Shown here: positions 21,328 to 31,032 of the stretch, one piece after another | How positions within the stretch are numbered: the stretch's first letter is position 1 | How the letters are laid out: each line of letters begins with the position of its first letter | Source of the DNA: Streptomyces sp. NBC_01497 | GTDB taxonomy: Bacteria > Actinomycetota > Actinomycetes > Streptomycetales > Streptomycetaceae | Assembly (NCBI RefSeq): GCF_036250695.1 | Contig: NZ_CP109427.1 | Location: 3,534,001-3,598,000, forward strand | DNA: 64,000 bases | Reading direction: 5' to 3' | Program-made: the position numbers and the translations under genes | The notes under the pieces: generated by a model | Told to the model about the DNA's origin: nothing | Databases searched by the model: none | Seen by the model: only the letters and a program-made list of their open reading frames with translations

Positions 21328-22440
21328 TCAGCCCACGCGCCGGCCGAGCCACACCAGCGCGGCGGGGATCTCGCGCTTCCAGGTGTTGTAGTTGTGACCG
21401 CCGTTCGGAAGGATCATCGACGACACGCGCGCGGGCGCCTTCACGGCCTTGATGAAGCGCCGTGTCTCCGGCAGGTTCCGCTCCCCGTGCAGTGTGCTCG
21501 TCACGAGCATCGACGTCGACGGCGGCGTCTCGTGCCGGAGCAGCCACACCAGGTCCGCGTGGTGGCGGAGCGCCTCGTCCCCGTGGAACAAGTCGCCCGT
21601 CGTGGGGTCTTCGGCCGCCTTGTAGTCCGCGGCCAGTCCGACGGCGGCGCCGAAGTCGTTGGGGTGGTGCATGGCGATCTTGAGCGCGCAGTAGCCACCC
21701 GTGGAGTCCCCCATGATCCCCCAGTGCGTCAGGCCCGGGCCGACGCGGTACGAGTGCGTGATCACGTCCGGGATGTCGTGGGCGAAGTACGTCTCCGTCT
21801 GCGGTCCGTGCGGCACGTCGACGCACTCGGTGTCCCGCGGCGGCGCGACGGTCGGGCGAAGCATGATCAGCACCATCGGCGCCATGTGGTGCGCCGCGGC
21901 CTGCGCCCTGGCGATGGCCGGGTAGTCGAGGCGGGACACCAGCGCCTTGGCCGCGCCCGGATAGCCGGTCAGCACGATCGTGGCGGGGAAGAGGTGGTGC
22001 GCGTATTCCGGCTGGAAGTACTGGGGCGGCAGGTACACATAGGCCGAGCTGACGATGTGACTTTTCGGGCCCGCGATGGCGGTCTCCCGTACGAGACCGT
22101 TCCGCGCCGGATCAGATCCCCGCGGTATGTCGGCACTGACCGGGCGCTGCGACGCGACGACCACGCCCGACGGATTCGTGTCGTGCACGAGTACGGTGCC
22201 CATTCCCGTTTCGCGCCCGAGCAGGTCGTCCCAGGAGGAGTAGAAGAGGAAGGACCGATTCGCGAAGAGGGCCACGGCGGCGAAGACCGCCGCCTGGGTC
22301 GCGAACAACAGTCCTACCCGCCCGAACACAGGTCTCCATCCGCGCCGCGCCAGACGCGGCCACCGCCACACGGTGACCGCGAACAGCACGACGGCCGCCA
22401 ATACCGCGATGGCCAGGACTTTGTGGCTCGTCAAACCCAT
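21328..22440 (-). CDS. Exported/membrane-anchored esterase of the alpha/beta-hydrolase (esterase D/mycolyltransferase-like) family
   Basis: 370 residues. Two N-terminal hydrophobic helices (about 7-25 and 42-62) precede an extracytoplasmic catalytic domain: SSAYVYLPPQYFQPEYAHHLFPATIVLTGYPG, the nucleophile elbow GIMGDSTGGYCALKIA with catalytic Ser, and a C-terminal LPNGGHNYNTWKREIPAALVWL with the likely catalytic His. This layout matches PF00756-type esterases of Streptomyces; the substrate is unknown. It diverges from the MprF-like gene with 75 bp between them, so the two may share envelope-stress control. GGAGGG lies 11-12 bases upstream of the ATG. Confidence 0.87.
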   Translation of the reverse strand: MGLTSHKVLAIAVLAAVVLFAVTVWRWPRLARRGWRPVFGRVGLLFATQAAVFAAVALFANRSFLFYSSWDDLLGRETGMGTVLVHDTNPSGVVVASQRPVSADIPRGSDPARNGLVRETAIAGPKSHIVSSAYVYLPPQYFQPEYAHHLFPATIVLTGYPGAAKALVSRLDYPAIARAQAAAHHMAPMVLIMLRPTVAPPRDTECVDVPHGPQTETYFAHDIPDVITHSYRVGPGLTHWGIMGDSTGGYCALKIAMHHPNDFGAAVGLAADYKAAEDPTTGDLFHGDEALRHHADLVWLLRHETPPSTSMLVTSTLHGERNLPETRRFIKAVKAPARVSSMILPNGGHNYNTWKREIPAALVWLGRRVG

Positions 22441-22479
22441 GGTCTGAGGTTCCCTCCTCGGTGAACTTCCCCGTCGACT

Positions 22480-22506
22480 GAACCTGCTCCTTCAAAGCTC
22501 CGTCAT
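22480..22506 (+). promoter_or_regulatory. ECF-sigma-type promoter for the MprF-like gene
   Basis: GAAC at 22480-22483 and CGTC at 22501-22504 are separated by 17 bp. This matches the AAC/CGTC pattern of ECF sigma factors such as SigE. Transcription would begin near 22511-22514. I recall the S. coelicolor orthologue being in the SigE cell-envelope regulon, which agrees; this is from memory and needs confirmation. Confidence 0.55.
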
Positions 22507-22515
22507 AGAAAACGC

Positions 22516-24708
22516 ATGCAGTCCCGGTCGCCGCTCGGTGGCGGAGGACTGAGCATCACGATCACCGGGCGACTTTGGGAAGCGATGGCTGTGCCGGTAG
22601 ATGGGGACAAATCAGTATTGGTTCCACGCGAGGAGTCCGGGACGGCCCGAGCCGGCAGCGGCAAGGCGCCTGACGGCGCTCCCGGCGCGCGCAGCGCCAC
22701 GCAGCGCACGGCGGGCACCCACGGCGCGGCCGGTGCGACGGGCAGCCGGGCCTCCACCCGCACGGCACGGCGCTGGGCACCCTGGCCCGCGCCCCGGACG
22801 GTCCCGTCCCTGACCGGCACGGCCTGCACGCTCATCGCGCTGGTCGACCTCGGGGCCGGCATCTTCCCCCGGTTCCGGCACAGCCGGATACACGCGGTCG
22901 CCGAGGTCCTGCCGGGCGCCCTCGGCCCGTTCGCCGCCGCGCTCGCGGTGAGCGTCGGCGTGCTGCTCCTGTTCCTCGCGCACGGCCTCAAGCGGCGCAA
23001 ACGGCGGGCCTGGCGGGCCGCCGTGGTGCTGCTCCCGGCCGGCGCGCTCGCGCAGCTCGTCTACCGGCACTCGCTGCTGGGCGCCCTGCTCTCGCTGCTG
23101 CTGCTCGCCCCGCTGATCGCGCACCGGACGCAGTTCGCCGCGCTGCCCGACCCGCGCGGCCGGTGGACGGCCGTGACGAACTTCGTACTGATGAGCCTGG
23201 GTTCCCTCGGGCTCGGCATGATCGTCGTCAGCGCGCATCCGCACCGTACGGTCGGCAGCCCGAGCTTCCTCGAACGCCTGGAGCACGTCCTGTTCGGGCT
23301 GGTCGGTTTCGAGGGGCCGGTCGCCTACCGGGGCCCGACGGACAACATCGTCGCGTACACGCTCGGCTCGCTCGGCCTGCTCACCGCGCTGACCACCATC
23401 TACCTGGCGCTGCGCCCCGAACAGCCGACGGCCCGGCTCACCGCCGACGACGAGCTGCGGCTGCGGGAGCTGCTGGCCCGGCACGGCGGACGGGACTCGC
23501 TCGGCCACTTCGCCCTCCGGCGCGACAAGGGCGTCGTCTTCTCCGCCAGCGGCAAGGCCGCGGTCTGCTACCGGGTGGTCTCGGCGGTGATGCTCGCGAG
23601 CGGCGACCCGATCGGCGATGTGGAGGCCTGGCCCGGCGCGATCGAGCGGTTCCTGCGGATGGCCGAGGCGCACTCGTGGATCCCGGCCGTGATGGGGTGC
23701 AGCGAGACCGGCGGCGAGGTCTGGACGCGGGTGAGCGGTCTGGACGCGCTGGAACTCGGCGACGAGGCGATCGTCGAGGTCGCCGACTTCTCGCTGGGCG
23801 GGCGCGCGATGCGCAACGTACGGCAGATGGTCAAGCGGGTGGAGCGCGCCGGCTACGAGACGCGCGTGCGCCGCGTACGGGACGTGCCGGAGCCGGAGCT
23901 CGATGCGATCAGGAAGGCCTCGGCGGACTGGCGGGGCAGCGGTACGGAGCGCGGCTTCTCCATGGCGCTCGGCCGGATCGGCGACCCGGGCGACGGCGAC
24001 GCGGTGATCGCCACCGCGCACCGGCGCGCACCCGTGCAGGCGAGTGACGGGGACGCGAGCGGGTCCGCGACCGGACCGGTGCCCGCCGCGCCGGAACCGT
24101 ACGGCGACCTGAAGGGCGTCCTGCACTTCGTGCCGTGGGGCGACGACGGCATCTCCCTCGACCTGATGCGCCGCGACCGCAGCGCCGACCCGGGACTCAA
24201 TGAGCTGCTGATCGTGGCGACGCTCCAGGCCGCCGACGGGCTCGGGGTGCGGCGCGCCTCACTGAACTTCGCGATGTTCCGCTCGGTCCTCGCGCGCGGC
24301 GAACGGATCGGCGCCGGCCCCGTGCTGCGCAGTTGGCGGGGCACGCTGGTGTTCCTCTCGCGCTGGTTCCAGATCGAGTCGCTGTACCGCTTCAACGCGA
24401 AGTTCCAGCCCCGCTGGGAGCCCCGTTTCCTGGTGTTCCCCACGAGCCGCGACCTGCCGAGGATCGGCTTCGCCGCGATGCAGGCGGAGGGCTTCCTCAC
24501 GCTGCCGCCGCGCGGATTCGCCCGGGTGGCGGAGGCGGAGCCGTGCTCCCACGCGACACGCCGGGCCGACGACGACGTCCCGGCCGGACCCGGGGGCCGC
24601 GCGGAGCCCCAGGACGGTCCGGCTCGCGATGTCCCCGTGCCCGCCGGGCCCACGGACCGGACACCCCCGGCCCGCCGCCCGAGGCAGCAGGGGCGCCCCC
24701 GGGACTGA
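22516..24708 (+). CDS. MprF/LysX-like membrane protein with DUF2156 (phosphatidylglycerol lysyltransferase-like) domain
   Basis: 730 residues from the first ATG. A ~90-residue low-complexity leader precedes six or so transmembrane helices (about 97-310). A C-terminal DUF2156 domain has two GNAT-like halves (LGHFALRRDKGVVFSASGKAAVCYRVV; GISLDLMRRD ... GVRRASLNFAMFRSVL). It ends with FQIESLYRFNAKFQPRWEPRFLVFP, the characteristic MprF/LysX block. Such proteins transfer aminoacyl groups from tRNA to phosphatidylglycerol and reduce sensitivity to cationic peptides. No tRNA-synthetase domain is fused here. ATG at 22585 (GGGAAG upstream) is a good alternative start. Confidence 0.85.
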   Translation: MQSRSPLGGGGLSITITGRLWEAMAVPVDGDKSVLVPREESGTARAGSGKAPDGAPGARSATQRTAGTHGAAGATGSRASTRTARRWAPWPAPRTVPSLTGTACTLIALVDLGAGIFPRFRHSRIHAVAEVLPGALGPFAAALAVSVGVLLLFLAHGLKRRKRRAWRAAVVLLPAGALAQLVYRHSLLGALLSLLLLAPLIAHRTQFAALPDPRGRWTAVTNFVLMSLGSLGLGMIVVSAHPHRTVGSPSFLERLEHVLFGLVGFEGPVAYRGPTDNIVAYTLGSLGLLTALTTIYLALRPEQPTARLTADDELRLRELLARHGGRDSLGHFALRRDKGVVFSASGKAAVCYRVVSAVMLASGDPIGDVEAWPGAIERFLRMAEAHSWIPAVMGCSETGGEVWTRVSGLDALELGDEAIVEVADFSLGGRAMRNVRQMVKRVERAGYETRVRRVRDVPEPELDAIRKASADWRGSGTERGFSMALGRIGDPGDGDAVIATAHRRAPVQASDGDASGSATGPVPAAPEPYGDLKGVLHFVPWGDDGISLDLMRRDRSADPGLNELLIVATLQAADGLGVRRASLNFAMFRSVLARGERIGAGPVLRSWRGTLVFLSRWFQIESLYRFNAKFQPRWEPRFLVFPTSRDLPRIGFAAMQAEGFLTLPPRGFARVAEAEPCSHATRRADDDVPAGPGGRAEPQDGPARDVPVPAGPTDRTPPARRPRQQGRPRD

Positions 24709-24803
24709 CCGCCCCGGCCCGGGCCGCGCCGGGCCAGGGAGCGGTGCGTCCCGCCCGGAGCTGCGAAGAGAGGCGTGCCGCCCCCTCCTCTAGGGTGGGA
24801 CGC

Positions 24804-25673
24804 ATGAGGAAGACGACGACGCGCGGACGCGGCACGGTCCAGGGGCTGCCCGACTGGGACCGGTGCGCCGTCATGGGCGTCGTCAACGTCACCCCCGATT
24901 CCTTCTCCGACGGCGGCCGGTTCTTCGACACGACACTCGCCGTCAAGCACGGCATGGAACTTGTGGCACAGGGCGCCGACCTGGTCGACGTCGGCGGCGA
25001 GTCGACCCGGCCGGGCGCCAGCAGGGTCGACGAGGACGAGGAGCTGCGGCGCGTCCTGCCCGTCGTGCGGGGCCTGGCCTCCGAGGGCGTCACCGTCTCC
25101 GTCGACACCATGCGCGCGAGCGTCGCGGAGCGGGCCGTCGAGGCCGGCGCCGTCCTCGTCAACGATGTCAGCGGCGGCCTCGCGGACCCGGCGATGGTGC
25201 CCGTGGTCGCGGCGGCGGCCGTCCCGTTCGTCGTCATGCACTGGCGGGGCTTCAGCGAGGGCATGAACAGCCGCGCCGTGTACGAGGACGTCGCCGGCGA
25301 GGTCGTCACCGAACTGCGCGCCCGGATGGACGCGGTGGTCGACGGTGGGATCAGCCCCGACCTGCTGATCCTCGATCCCGGCCTCGGCTTCGCCAAGCAG
25401 GCCGGGCACGACCTGGAGCTGCTGGCCCGCCAGGACGAACTGCGCGCCCTCGGCCGGCCCCTCCTCGTCGCCGCCTCCCGCAAGCGGTTCCTCGGCCGGG
25501 TGCTCGCCGGGGACGAGGGCGCGCCGCCGCCCGCGAGGGAACGCGACGCGGCGACGGCCGCGGTCTCCGCGATCGCCGCCTCGAACGGCGCCTGGGCGGT
25601 GCGGGTGCACGAGGTGAGGGCGACGGCCGACGCGGTACGGGTCGCCCGTGCGATCGAGGGTGCGGCCAGGTGA
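24804..25673 (+). CDS. folP: Dihydropteroate synthase
   Basis: 289 residues. Condenses 6-hydroxymethyl-dihydropterin pyrophosphate with p-aminobenzoate. The TIM-barrel signatures are present: MGVVNVTPDSFSDGGRF, DLVDVGGESTRPGA, VSVDTMRASV, VLVNDVSGG, ILDPGLGFAKQ and the phosphate/pterin residues in PLLVAASRKRFLG. First gene of folP-(SnoaL-like)-folB-folK. Its stop overlaps the next GTG by four bases. Confidence 0.97.
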   Translation: MRKTTTRGRGTVQGLPDWDRCAVMGVVNVTPDSFSDGGRFFDTTLAVKHGMELVAQGADLVDVGGESTRPGASRVDEDEELRRVLPVVRGLASEGVTVSVDTMRASVAERAVEAGAVLVNDVSGGLADPAMVPVVAAAAVPFVVMHWRGFSEGMNSRAVYEDVAGEVVTELRARMDAVVDGGISPDLLILDPGLGFAKQAGHDLELLARQDELRALGRPLLVAASRKRFLGRVLAGDEGAPPPARERDAATAAVSAIAASNGAWAVRVHEVRATADAVRVARAIEGAAR

Positions 25674-26158
25674 GTGAGGACAGCGGGGCACCGTCCGAGG
25701 ACAGCGAACTCGTCGACCGGGCGAACACCGCCTTCTACGAGGCGATGGAGCGCGGCGACCTGGAGGCCCTGTCGGCACTCTGGCTCGGTGAGGGTGACGA
25801 CGGCGCGGAGGACGTGACCCCGTCGTGCGTGCACCCCGGCTGGCCGGTGCTGACGGGGCGCGGCGAGGTGCTGCGCTCGTACGCGCTGATCATGGCGAAC
25901 ACCGAGTACATCCAGTTCTTCCTGACGGACGTCGCCATCGCGGTGGCCGGCCCGACGGCTCTCGTCACCTGCACGGAGAACATCCTGAGCGGCGCCCCCG
26001 CCGAGGAGGGCTCCGACCTCGGCCCCCTGGTGGGCCAGCTGGTCGTGGCGACGAACGTGTTCCGCCGCACGGACGGTGGCTGGAAACTGTGGTCGCACCA
26101 CGCGTCACCCGTGCTGGCCGAAACCGACCAGGACGAGTCGGACGAGCCACCCGCCTGA
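25670..26158 (+). CDS. NTF2/SnoaL-like fold protein
   Basis: 162 residues. The pattern is that of a small cone-shaped NTF2-like domain: an N-terminal helix NTAFYEAMERGDLEALSALWL, then HPGWPVLTGRGEVLRSYALIM, then strands TALVTCTENIL and LVVATNVFRRTDGGWKLWSHHASPV. The family includes ketosteroid-isomerase-like and DUF4440-type proteins. It overlaps folP by GTGA and sits before folB, so it is translated with folate enzymes. A role in pterin or folate metabolism is possible but not shown. Confidence 0.85.
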   Translation: MSEDSGAPSEDSELVDRANTAFYEAMERGDLEALSALWLGEGDDGAEDVTPSCVHPGWPVLTGRGEVLRSYALIMANTEYIQFFLTDVAIAVAGPTALVTCTENILSGAPAEEGSDLGPLVGQLVVATNVFRRTDGGWKLWSHHASPVLAETDQDESDEPPA

Positions 26159-26340
26159 GTGGGTAGGCGGCTACGAGGGGTTGGCTGCCCTGGACACGGG
26201 GTAGGGGCGCCGCTACCCCCGGCTACCGACGGGCCCCGCGAGCGGGAGCTGTCCGGGCCCGACGGTAGATTCGAACGTGGGTGCCCGGCCCGCCCGCATG
26301 CGGCCGGTGCCCATGACCGACGACAGCAGGAGTGATTCGC

Positions 26341-26700
26341 GTGGATCGTGTCGCGCTGCGCGGCCTCAGGGCCCGTGGACACCACGGTGTCTTTCCCCGG
26401 GAGCGGGAGGAGGGCCAGACCTTCATCGTCGACGTCGTGCTCGGCCTCGACACCCGCCCGGCCGCGGCTGAGGACGATCTGGCGAAGACCGTGCACTACG
26501 GGATCGTCGCCGAGGAAGTCGTGGAGGTCGTCCAGGGCGACCCGGTCGACCTGATCGAAACGCTGGCCGAGCGCATCGCCCAGCAGTGCCTGAAGCACGA
26601 CGGCGTACGGGAGGTGGAGGTGACGGTCCACAAACCGGACGCGCCGATCACCGTGCCCTTCGACGATGTGACCATCACCATCACCCGGAGCCGAGTATGA
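26341..26700 (+). CDS. folB: Dihydroneopterin aldolase
   Basis: 119 residues, the normal FolB size. Cleaves dihydroneopterin to 6-hydroxymethyl-dihydropterin and glycolaldehyde. Visible motifs are LRGLRARGHHGVFPREREEGQ, TVHYGIVAEEV, DLIETLAERIA (with the pterin-binding Glu) and VTVHKPDAPI with the conserved Lys. GTG at 26341 is chosen over GTG at 26332 because AGGAG lies eight bases before it. It overlaps folK by ATGA. Confidence 0.95.
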   Translation: MDRVALRGLRARGHHGVFPREREEGQTFIVDVVLGLDTRPAAAEDDLAKTVHYGIVAEEVVEVVQGDPVDLIETLAERIAQQCLKHDGVREVEVTVHKPDAPITVPFDDVTITITRSRV

Positions 26701-27320
26701 GCAAGCATGACGCGTACGGCGTGGGCGGGGCGGCGAGCGACCCGACCGTGCAGCCGGTTCCCGCCTCCGTGATCGCCCAGGTGGACGCGGCGGACGTGAC
26801 GCTGTCGAACCCCAAACGCGCGGTGATCGCGCTGGGGTCGAACCTCGGCAACCGCCTGGAGACGCTCCAGGGCGCGGTGGACGCCCTGGAGGACACTCCC
26901 GGCGTCCGGGTCAAGGCGGTCTCGCCGGTCTACGAGACCGAGCCGTGGGGCGTCGAGCCGGGGAGCCAGCCGTCGTACTTCAACGCGGTCGTCCTCGTGA
27001 AGACGACACTGCCGCCGTCGTCCCTGCTGGAGCGCGGCCAGGCCATCGAGGAGGCGTTCGACCGGGTGCGCGAGGAGCGGTGGGGCCCGCGCACGATCGA
27101 CGTCGACATCCTCGCGTACGGGGACGTCGTCTCGGACGACCCGGTGCTGACGCTGCCGCACCCGAGGGTGCACCAGCGCGCCTTCGTCCTCGCGCCGTGG
27201 CACGACGTGGAGCCGGAGGCGCAGGTGCCGGGCCGCGGCGCCGTCACGGAACTGCTGACGGTCGTGGGGCAGGACGGCGTGATGGCCCGGGTCGACCTGG
27301 AACTCCGTCTGCCGGAATAG
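26697..27320 (+). CDS. folK: 2-amino-4-hydroxy-6-hydroxymethyldihydropteridine pyrophosphokinase
   Basis: 207 residues. Pyrophosphorylates the pterin that FolP uses. HPPK blocks are RAVIALGSNLGNRLETLQ, VYETEPWGVEPGSQPSYFNAVV, the catalytic RWGPRTIDVDILAYGD and LPHPRVHQRAFVLAPW. An N-terminal ~40-residue extension is unusual for the family and of unknown role. Four-base overlap with folB fixes the start at 26697. Confidence 0.96.
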   Translation: MSKHDAYGVGGAASDPTVQPVPASVIAQVDAADVTLSNPKRAVIALGSNLGNRLETLQGAVDALEDTPGVRVKAVSPVYETEPWGVEPGSQPSYFNAVVLVKTTLPPSSLLERGQAIEEAFDRVREERWGPRTIDVDILAYGDVVSDDPVLTLPHPRVHQRAFVLAPWHDVEPEAQVPGRGAVTELLTVVGQDGVMARVDLELRLPE

Positions 27321-27374
27321 TCGTTAGGCTCGGCAGGGACCTGGCGGCATATTTCTCGAAGGGCGGCTTTCCGG

Positions 27375-27860
27375 GTGAGGCAGTTGCGGATCGGCGTCCT
27401 GGCCGGGCTACTCGTGACGGTCGGCGTACTCGCGTGGGGCGGCGCCCGCCTGTGGGACTCGCTGGGCACCCTGCCCAGCGTCCCCGCGGGCGCCCCCATC
27501 GTGCTGGCGGCGATCGCGGTGATCCTCGTGGCCACGGCGCTGTCGATCCGGGCCAGGTTGCGCGCCCAGCGCGAGCGGCGCCCGGAGGCCAAGGGTGTGG
27601 ATCCGCTCGTCGCGGCCCGTGCGGTGGTTTTCGGCCAGGCCGCGGCGCTGGTGGCCGCACTGGTGGCGGGCATGTACGGGGGCACCTGCGTGTTCCTGCT
27701 CACCCAGCTGTCCATCCCGGCGCGCCGCGACCAGGCGATCTACGCGGGGTTCTCGCTGCTCGCGGGCATCGCGGTCATCGCCGCGGCGGTCTTCCTGGAG
27801 CGCGTCTGCAAGCTGCCGGACGACAAGGACGACGACCACCACAACGGCGCGAGCGCCTGA
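27375..27860 (+). CDS. DUF3180-family membrane protein
   Basis: 161 residues with four hydrophobic helices at about 6-22, 41-57, 82-103 and 124-143, and a charged C-terminal tail (KLPDDKDDDHHNG). This matches the actinobacterial DUF3180 family, which routinely follows folK. The function is unknown. It starts 54 bp after folK with a GTG and is probably the last gene of the fol transcript; a terminator hairpin follows. Confidence 0.85.
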   Translation: MRQLRIGVLAGLLVTVGVLAWGGARLWDSLGTLPSVPAGAPIVLAAIAVILVATALSIRARLRAQRERRPEAKGVDPLVAARAVVFGQAAALVAALVAGMYGGTCVFLLTQLSIPARRDQAIYAGFSLLAGIAVIAAAVFLERVCKLPDDKDDDHHNGASA

Positions 27861-27988
27861 GCCGTGAGCCCGCCCGGCTTCGTGGGGGCGGCGCGCATCC
27901 GCCCGGGCCACCACGGACTCCCGTACGACCCGGGGCCGGAGGACGACGCGGCGGCCGGCCGGACGCACGGGCGGCTGTCCACGCGACG

Positions 27989-28013
27989 GGCGGCTGTCCA
28001 CGCGACAGCCGCC
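27989..28013. terminator. Hairpin between the converging DUF3180 and folE genes
   Basis: A perfect 10-bp stem (GGCGGCTGTC and its complement) with loop CACGC lies between two converging genes. The left arm belongs to a 19-bp direct repeat (GGGCGGCTGTCCACGCGAC twice in a row, from 27970). There is no T-run, as is common for high-GC actinobacterial terminators. Confidence 0.6.
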
Positions 28014-28040
28014 GGCCGCGCCGGCCACGGCCCCTGAGCG

Positions 28041-28646
28041 TCAGCGCGTCAGGATCAGGCTCATGGCTTCGGCGCGTGTCGTCGCGTCACGCAGCTGGCC
28101 GCGAACAGCCGAGGTGATCGTCTTCGAGCCGGGCTTGCGGATCCCGCGCACCGACATGCACATGTGCTCGGCCTCGATCACGACGATCGCGCCCCGCGCG
28201 TCGAGGATCCGTACCAGGGAGTCCGCGACCTGCGTCGTCAGGCGTTCCTGCACCTGGGGACGGCGGGCGAAGACATCCACCAGCCGGGCCAGCTTCGACA
28301 GCCCCGTGATCTTGCCGCTCACCGCCGGGATGTAGCCGACGTGCGCGACACCGTGGAACGGCAGCAGGTGGTGCTCGCACAGCGAGACGATCTCGATGTC
28401 CTTGACGAGCACCATCTCGTCGTGGCCGAGGTCGAACGTCGTCGTCAGAACATCCTCGGGCTCCAGCCACAGACCGGCCAGGATCTCCTTGTACGCACGG
28501 GCCACCCGGCCGGGTGTCGCGAGCAGCCCCTCCCGGTCCGGGTCCTCGCCTATCGCGAGGAGCAGCTCCCGTACGGCGTTCTCGGCGCGCTTCTCATCGA
28601 ACTCACCGATCTGGCCATCGCCGTCGAGCGTCACCGGGTCCGTCAT
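28041..28646 (-). CDS. folE: GTP cyclohydrolase I
   Basis: 201 residues. Converts GTP to dihydroneopterin triphosphate, the first step of the folate pathway. Hallmarks are [27 protein letters not shown] (with the zinc-binding Cys and His), [23 protein letters not shown] and [16 protein letters not shown] (second zinc Cys). ATG at 28646 has GAGGA upstream. It lies downstream of ftsH on the minus strand but behind a strong terminator-like hairpin. Confidence 0.97.
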   Translation of the reverse strand: MTDPVTLDGDGQIGEFDEKRAENAVRELLLAIGEDPDREGLLATPGRVARAYKEILAGLWLEPEDVLTTTFDLGHDEMVLVKDIEIVSLCEHHLLPFHGVAHVGYIPAVSGKITGLSKLARLVDVFARRPQVQERLTTQVADSLVRILDARGAIVVIEAEHMCMSVRGIRKPGSKTITSAVRGQLRDATTRAEAMSLILTR

Positions 28647-28673
28647 GTCTTCCTCGTTCCTCGTGCAAGAAAA

Positions 28674-28725
28674 TGCCGCGCCCCCCAGGCTAGGCCGTAG
28701 ACCATAGAACCTGGGGGGCGCGGCA
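28674..28725 (-). terminator. Strong inverted repeat between ftsH and folE
   Basis: A perfect 16-bp GC-rich stem (28674-28689 with 28710-28725), 20-nt loop, followed on the minus strand by TTTTCTT. This reads as an intrinsic terminator for ftsH. Because it ends only 28 bp before the folE start codon, it could also act as an attenuator in a read-through transcript. Confidence 0.8.
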
Positions 28726-28761
28726 GACATTCCGGACCGGACGGGGCCGGTCCCGCAGCCG

Positions 28762-30792
28762 TCAGCTGTTGTCGGGCCGGTCCTCCGGGATCTGCTCCGT
28801 CGGGGTGTCCGTGCCCTTCGTCAGCGACGCGGCACCGTTGGTGCCGGACGCGCCGTTGGTCAGCGCGAGCTCCTTCGGCGAGAGCACCGGCGGGCGGGTC
28901 GACGGCGTGCGCCGCGAGGAACCCGTCCAGGCCGGCCGCATGGGGCGCTTGACGATGGTGGTGAAGATCTGTGCGATCTCCTCCTTGCCCAGCGTCTCCT
29001 TCTCCAGCAGGGCCAGCACGAGGTTGTCCAGGACGTCCCGGTTCTCGACCAGGATCTCCCACGCCTCGTTGTGCGCCGTCTCGATGAGCTTCTTGACCTC
29101 TTCGTCGACGAGCGCCGCGACCTCTTCCGAGTAGTCGCGCTGGTGGCCCATCTCACGGCCAAGGAACGGCTCGCTGTTGTCGCCGCCGAACTTGATCGCG
29201 CCGAGACGCTCGGTCATGCCGTACTGCGTGACCATCGACCTGGCCGTGGAGGTGGCCTTCTCGATGTCGTTGGCGGCACCGGTGGTCGGGTCGTGGAAGA
29301 CGAGCTCCTCAGCCGCGCGCCCGCCCAGCATGTACGCCAGCTGGTCGAGCATCTCGTTGCGCGTGGTGGAGTACTTGTCCTCGTCCGGCAGGACCATGGT
29401 GTAGCCGAGGGCACGGCCTCTCGACAGGATCGTGATCTTGTGGACCGGGTCCGAGTTGGGGGAAGCCGCCGCGACCAGGGCGTGTCCGCCCTCGTGGTAC
29501 GCGGTGATCTTCTTCTCCTTCTCGGACATGATCCGGGTCCGCTTCTGCGGGCCCGCCACGACACGGTCGATCGCCTCGTCCAGGAAGTGGTTGTTCACCA
29601 GCTTCTGGTCCGAGCGGGCCGTCAGCAGCGCCGCCTCGTTCAGCACGTTCGCCAGGTCGGCGCCCGTGAAGCCGGGCGTACGACGTGCGACAGCGCTGAG
29701 GTCGACGTCGGGCGCGACCGGCTTGCCCTTCTGGTGGACCTTCAGGATCGCCAGCCGGCCCAGCATGTCCGGGCGGTCGACGGCGATCTGCCGGTCGAAG
29801 CGGCCTGGCCGCAGCAGCGCCGGGTCGAGGATGTCCGGCCGGTTCGTGGCGGCGATCAGGATGACCCCGCCCTTCACGTCGAAGCCGTCCATCTCCACGA
29901 GCAGCTGGTTCAGCGTCTGCTCGCGCTCGTCGTGGCCGCCGCCGAGACCCGCACCGCGGTGCCGGCCGACGGCGTCGATCTCGTCGACGAAGACGATCGC
30001 CGGAGCGTTCGCCTTGGCCTGCTCGAAGAGGTCGCGCACTCGGGAGGCACCGACACCGACGAACATCTCGACGAAGTCGGAACCGGAGATCGAGTAGAAC
30101 GGCACGCCCGCCTCGCCCGCTACAGCGCGCGCGAGGAGCGTCTTGCCCGTTCCCGGCGGGCCGTACAGCAGCACGCCCTTGGGGATCTTGGCGCCCACGG
30201 CCTGGAACTTGGCGGGCTCCTGGAGGAACTCCTTGATCTCCTGGAGCTCCTCGACAGCCTCGTCAGCGCCGGCGACGTCCGAGAACGTCGTCTTCGGGGT
30301 GTCCTTGGTGATGAGCTTGGCCTTGGACTTCCCGAACTGCATGACGCGGGAGCCGCCGCCCTGCATGTTGTTCATCAGGAAGAGGAACACCACGACCAGC
30401 AGCACGAACGGCAGCAGTGACAGCACCACCGAGAGGAACGGGCTCTGCTTCGAGGGCGAGACCGTGTATCCCTTGCTGATGTGACCGGCGTTGAACTTCT
30501 GCTGGAGTTCCTTCGCGAGCGCGGAGCCCTGGCTGCCGATGTAGCTGGCCTGGATCTTGTCGCTGCCCGCGACCTTCTGGCCGTTCTTGAGATCAACCTT
30601 GATGACTTGATCGTCGCCAGTGGTCAGCTTGGCCTGCTCGGCCTGGTTCTTGTCGATCGCCTGAACGACCTGGCCGGTGTCCACCGTCTTGTAGCCGCCT
30701 CCTGTGGAGACGACATTCATCAACACGACCACGGCGAGGACGGCCAGCACGATCCACATGACCGGCCCACGGAAGTATCGCTTCACGTCCAT
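28762..30792 (-). CDS. ftsH: ATP-dependent zinc metalloprotease FtsH
   Basis: 676 residues. Membrane AAA+ protease for quality control of membrane and short-lived proteins. An N-terminal transmembrane helix (about 9-27), a periplasmic domain and a second helix (about 120-140) lead to the AAA module: Walker A GPPGTGKT, Walker [12 protein letters not shown] and second region of homology [19 protein letters not shown]. The zinc site is HEGGH at 433-437, with a third ligand region downstream. The C-terminal ~60 residues are variable. The start at 30792 (MDVKRYFRG) matches homologues; no strong ribosome site is visible. Confidence 0.97.
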   Translation of the reverse strand: MDVKRYFRGPVMWIVLAVLAVVVLMNVVSTGGGYKTVDTGQVVQAIDKNQAEQAKLTTGDDQVIKVDLKNGQKVAGSDKIQASYIGSQGSALAKELQQKFNAGHISKGYTVSPSKQSPFLSVVLSLLPFVLLVVVFLFLMNNMQGGGSRVMQFGKSKAKLITKDTPKTTFSDVAGADEAVEELQEIKEFLQEPAKFQAVGAKIPKGVLLYGPPGTGKTLLARAVAGEAGVPFYSISGSDFVEMFVGVGASRVRDLFEQAKANAPAIVFVDEIDAVGRHRGAGLGGGHDEREQTLNQLLVEMDGFDVKGGVILIAATNRPDILDPALLRPGRFDRQIAVDRPDMLGRLAILKVHQKGKPVAPDVDLSAVARRTPGFTGADLANVLNEAALLTARSDQKLVNNHFLDEAIDRVVAGPQKRTRIMSEKEKKITAYHEGGHALVAAASPNSDPVHKITILSRGRALGYTMVLPDEDKYSTTRNEMLDQLAYMLGGRAAEELVFHDPTTGAANDIEKATSTARSMVTQYGMTERLGAIKFGGDNSEPFLGREMGHQRDYSEEVAALVDEEVKKLIETAHNEAWEILVENRDVLDNLVLALLEKETLGKEEIAQIFTTIVKRPMRPAWTGSSRRTPSTRPPVLSPKELALTNGASGTNGAASLTKGTDTPTEQIPEDRPDNS

Positions 30793-30985
30793 CCATACGA
30801 GGCGGTGACGCCCCGTCCCTCCTGCCCGTAGGTAAATGCTGCTGTGAGAAAAGACTGTTCTTCGGACGGTACCCCAGCGTCGGCACTCACGGCCGCACGG
30901 TGCTGGTGACGAACCCGTCCTCCTCTGCTCCAACGCGGAGAGGGGTGGAGTGGTTCCCGGGTCAACAATGATGTGTCCGCATCAG

Positions 30986-31027
30986 TCCCCCGAAGGGGCC
31001 AACGCGACCGCGGAGTATCGCTCCGCG
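30986..31027 (-). terminator. Tandem hairpins after hpt
   Basis: On the minus strand just after the hpt stop comes CGCGGAG-CGATA-CTCCGCG (31009-31027), then a CCCC-TTCG-GGGG tetraloop hairpin near 30987-30998. Together they probably end hpt transcription and separate it from the ftsH promoter, which must lie in the remaining ~190 bp. Confidence 0.6.
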
Positions 31028-31032
31028 CCTGG

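Noticed and set aside
19687..22464. A 925-residue plus-strand frame
   Set aside because: It runs antisense to the coiled-coil protein and esterase genes and through the repeat array between them; composition is that of a reverse-frame shadow.
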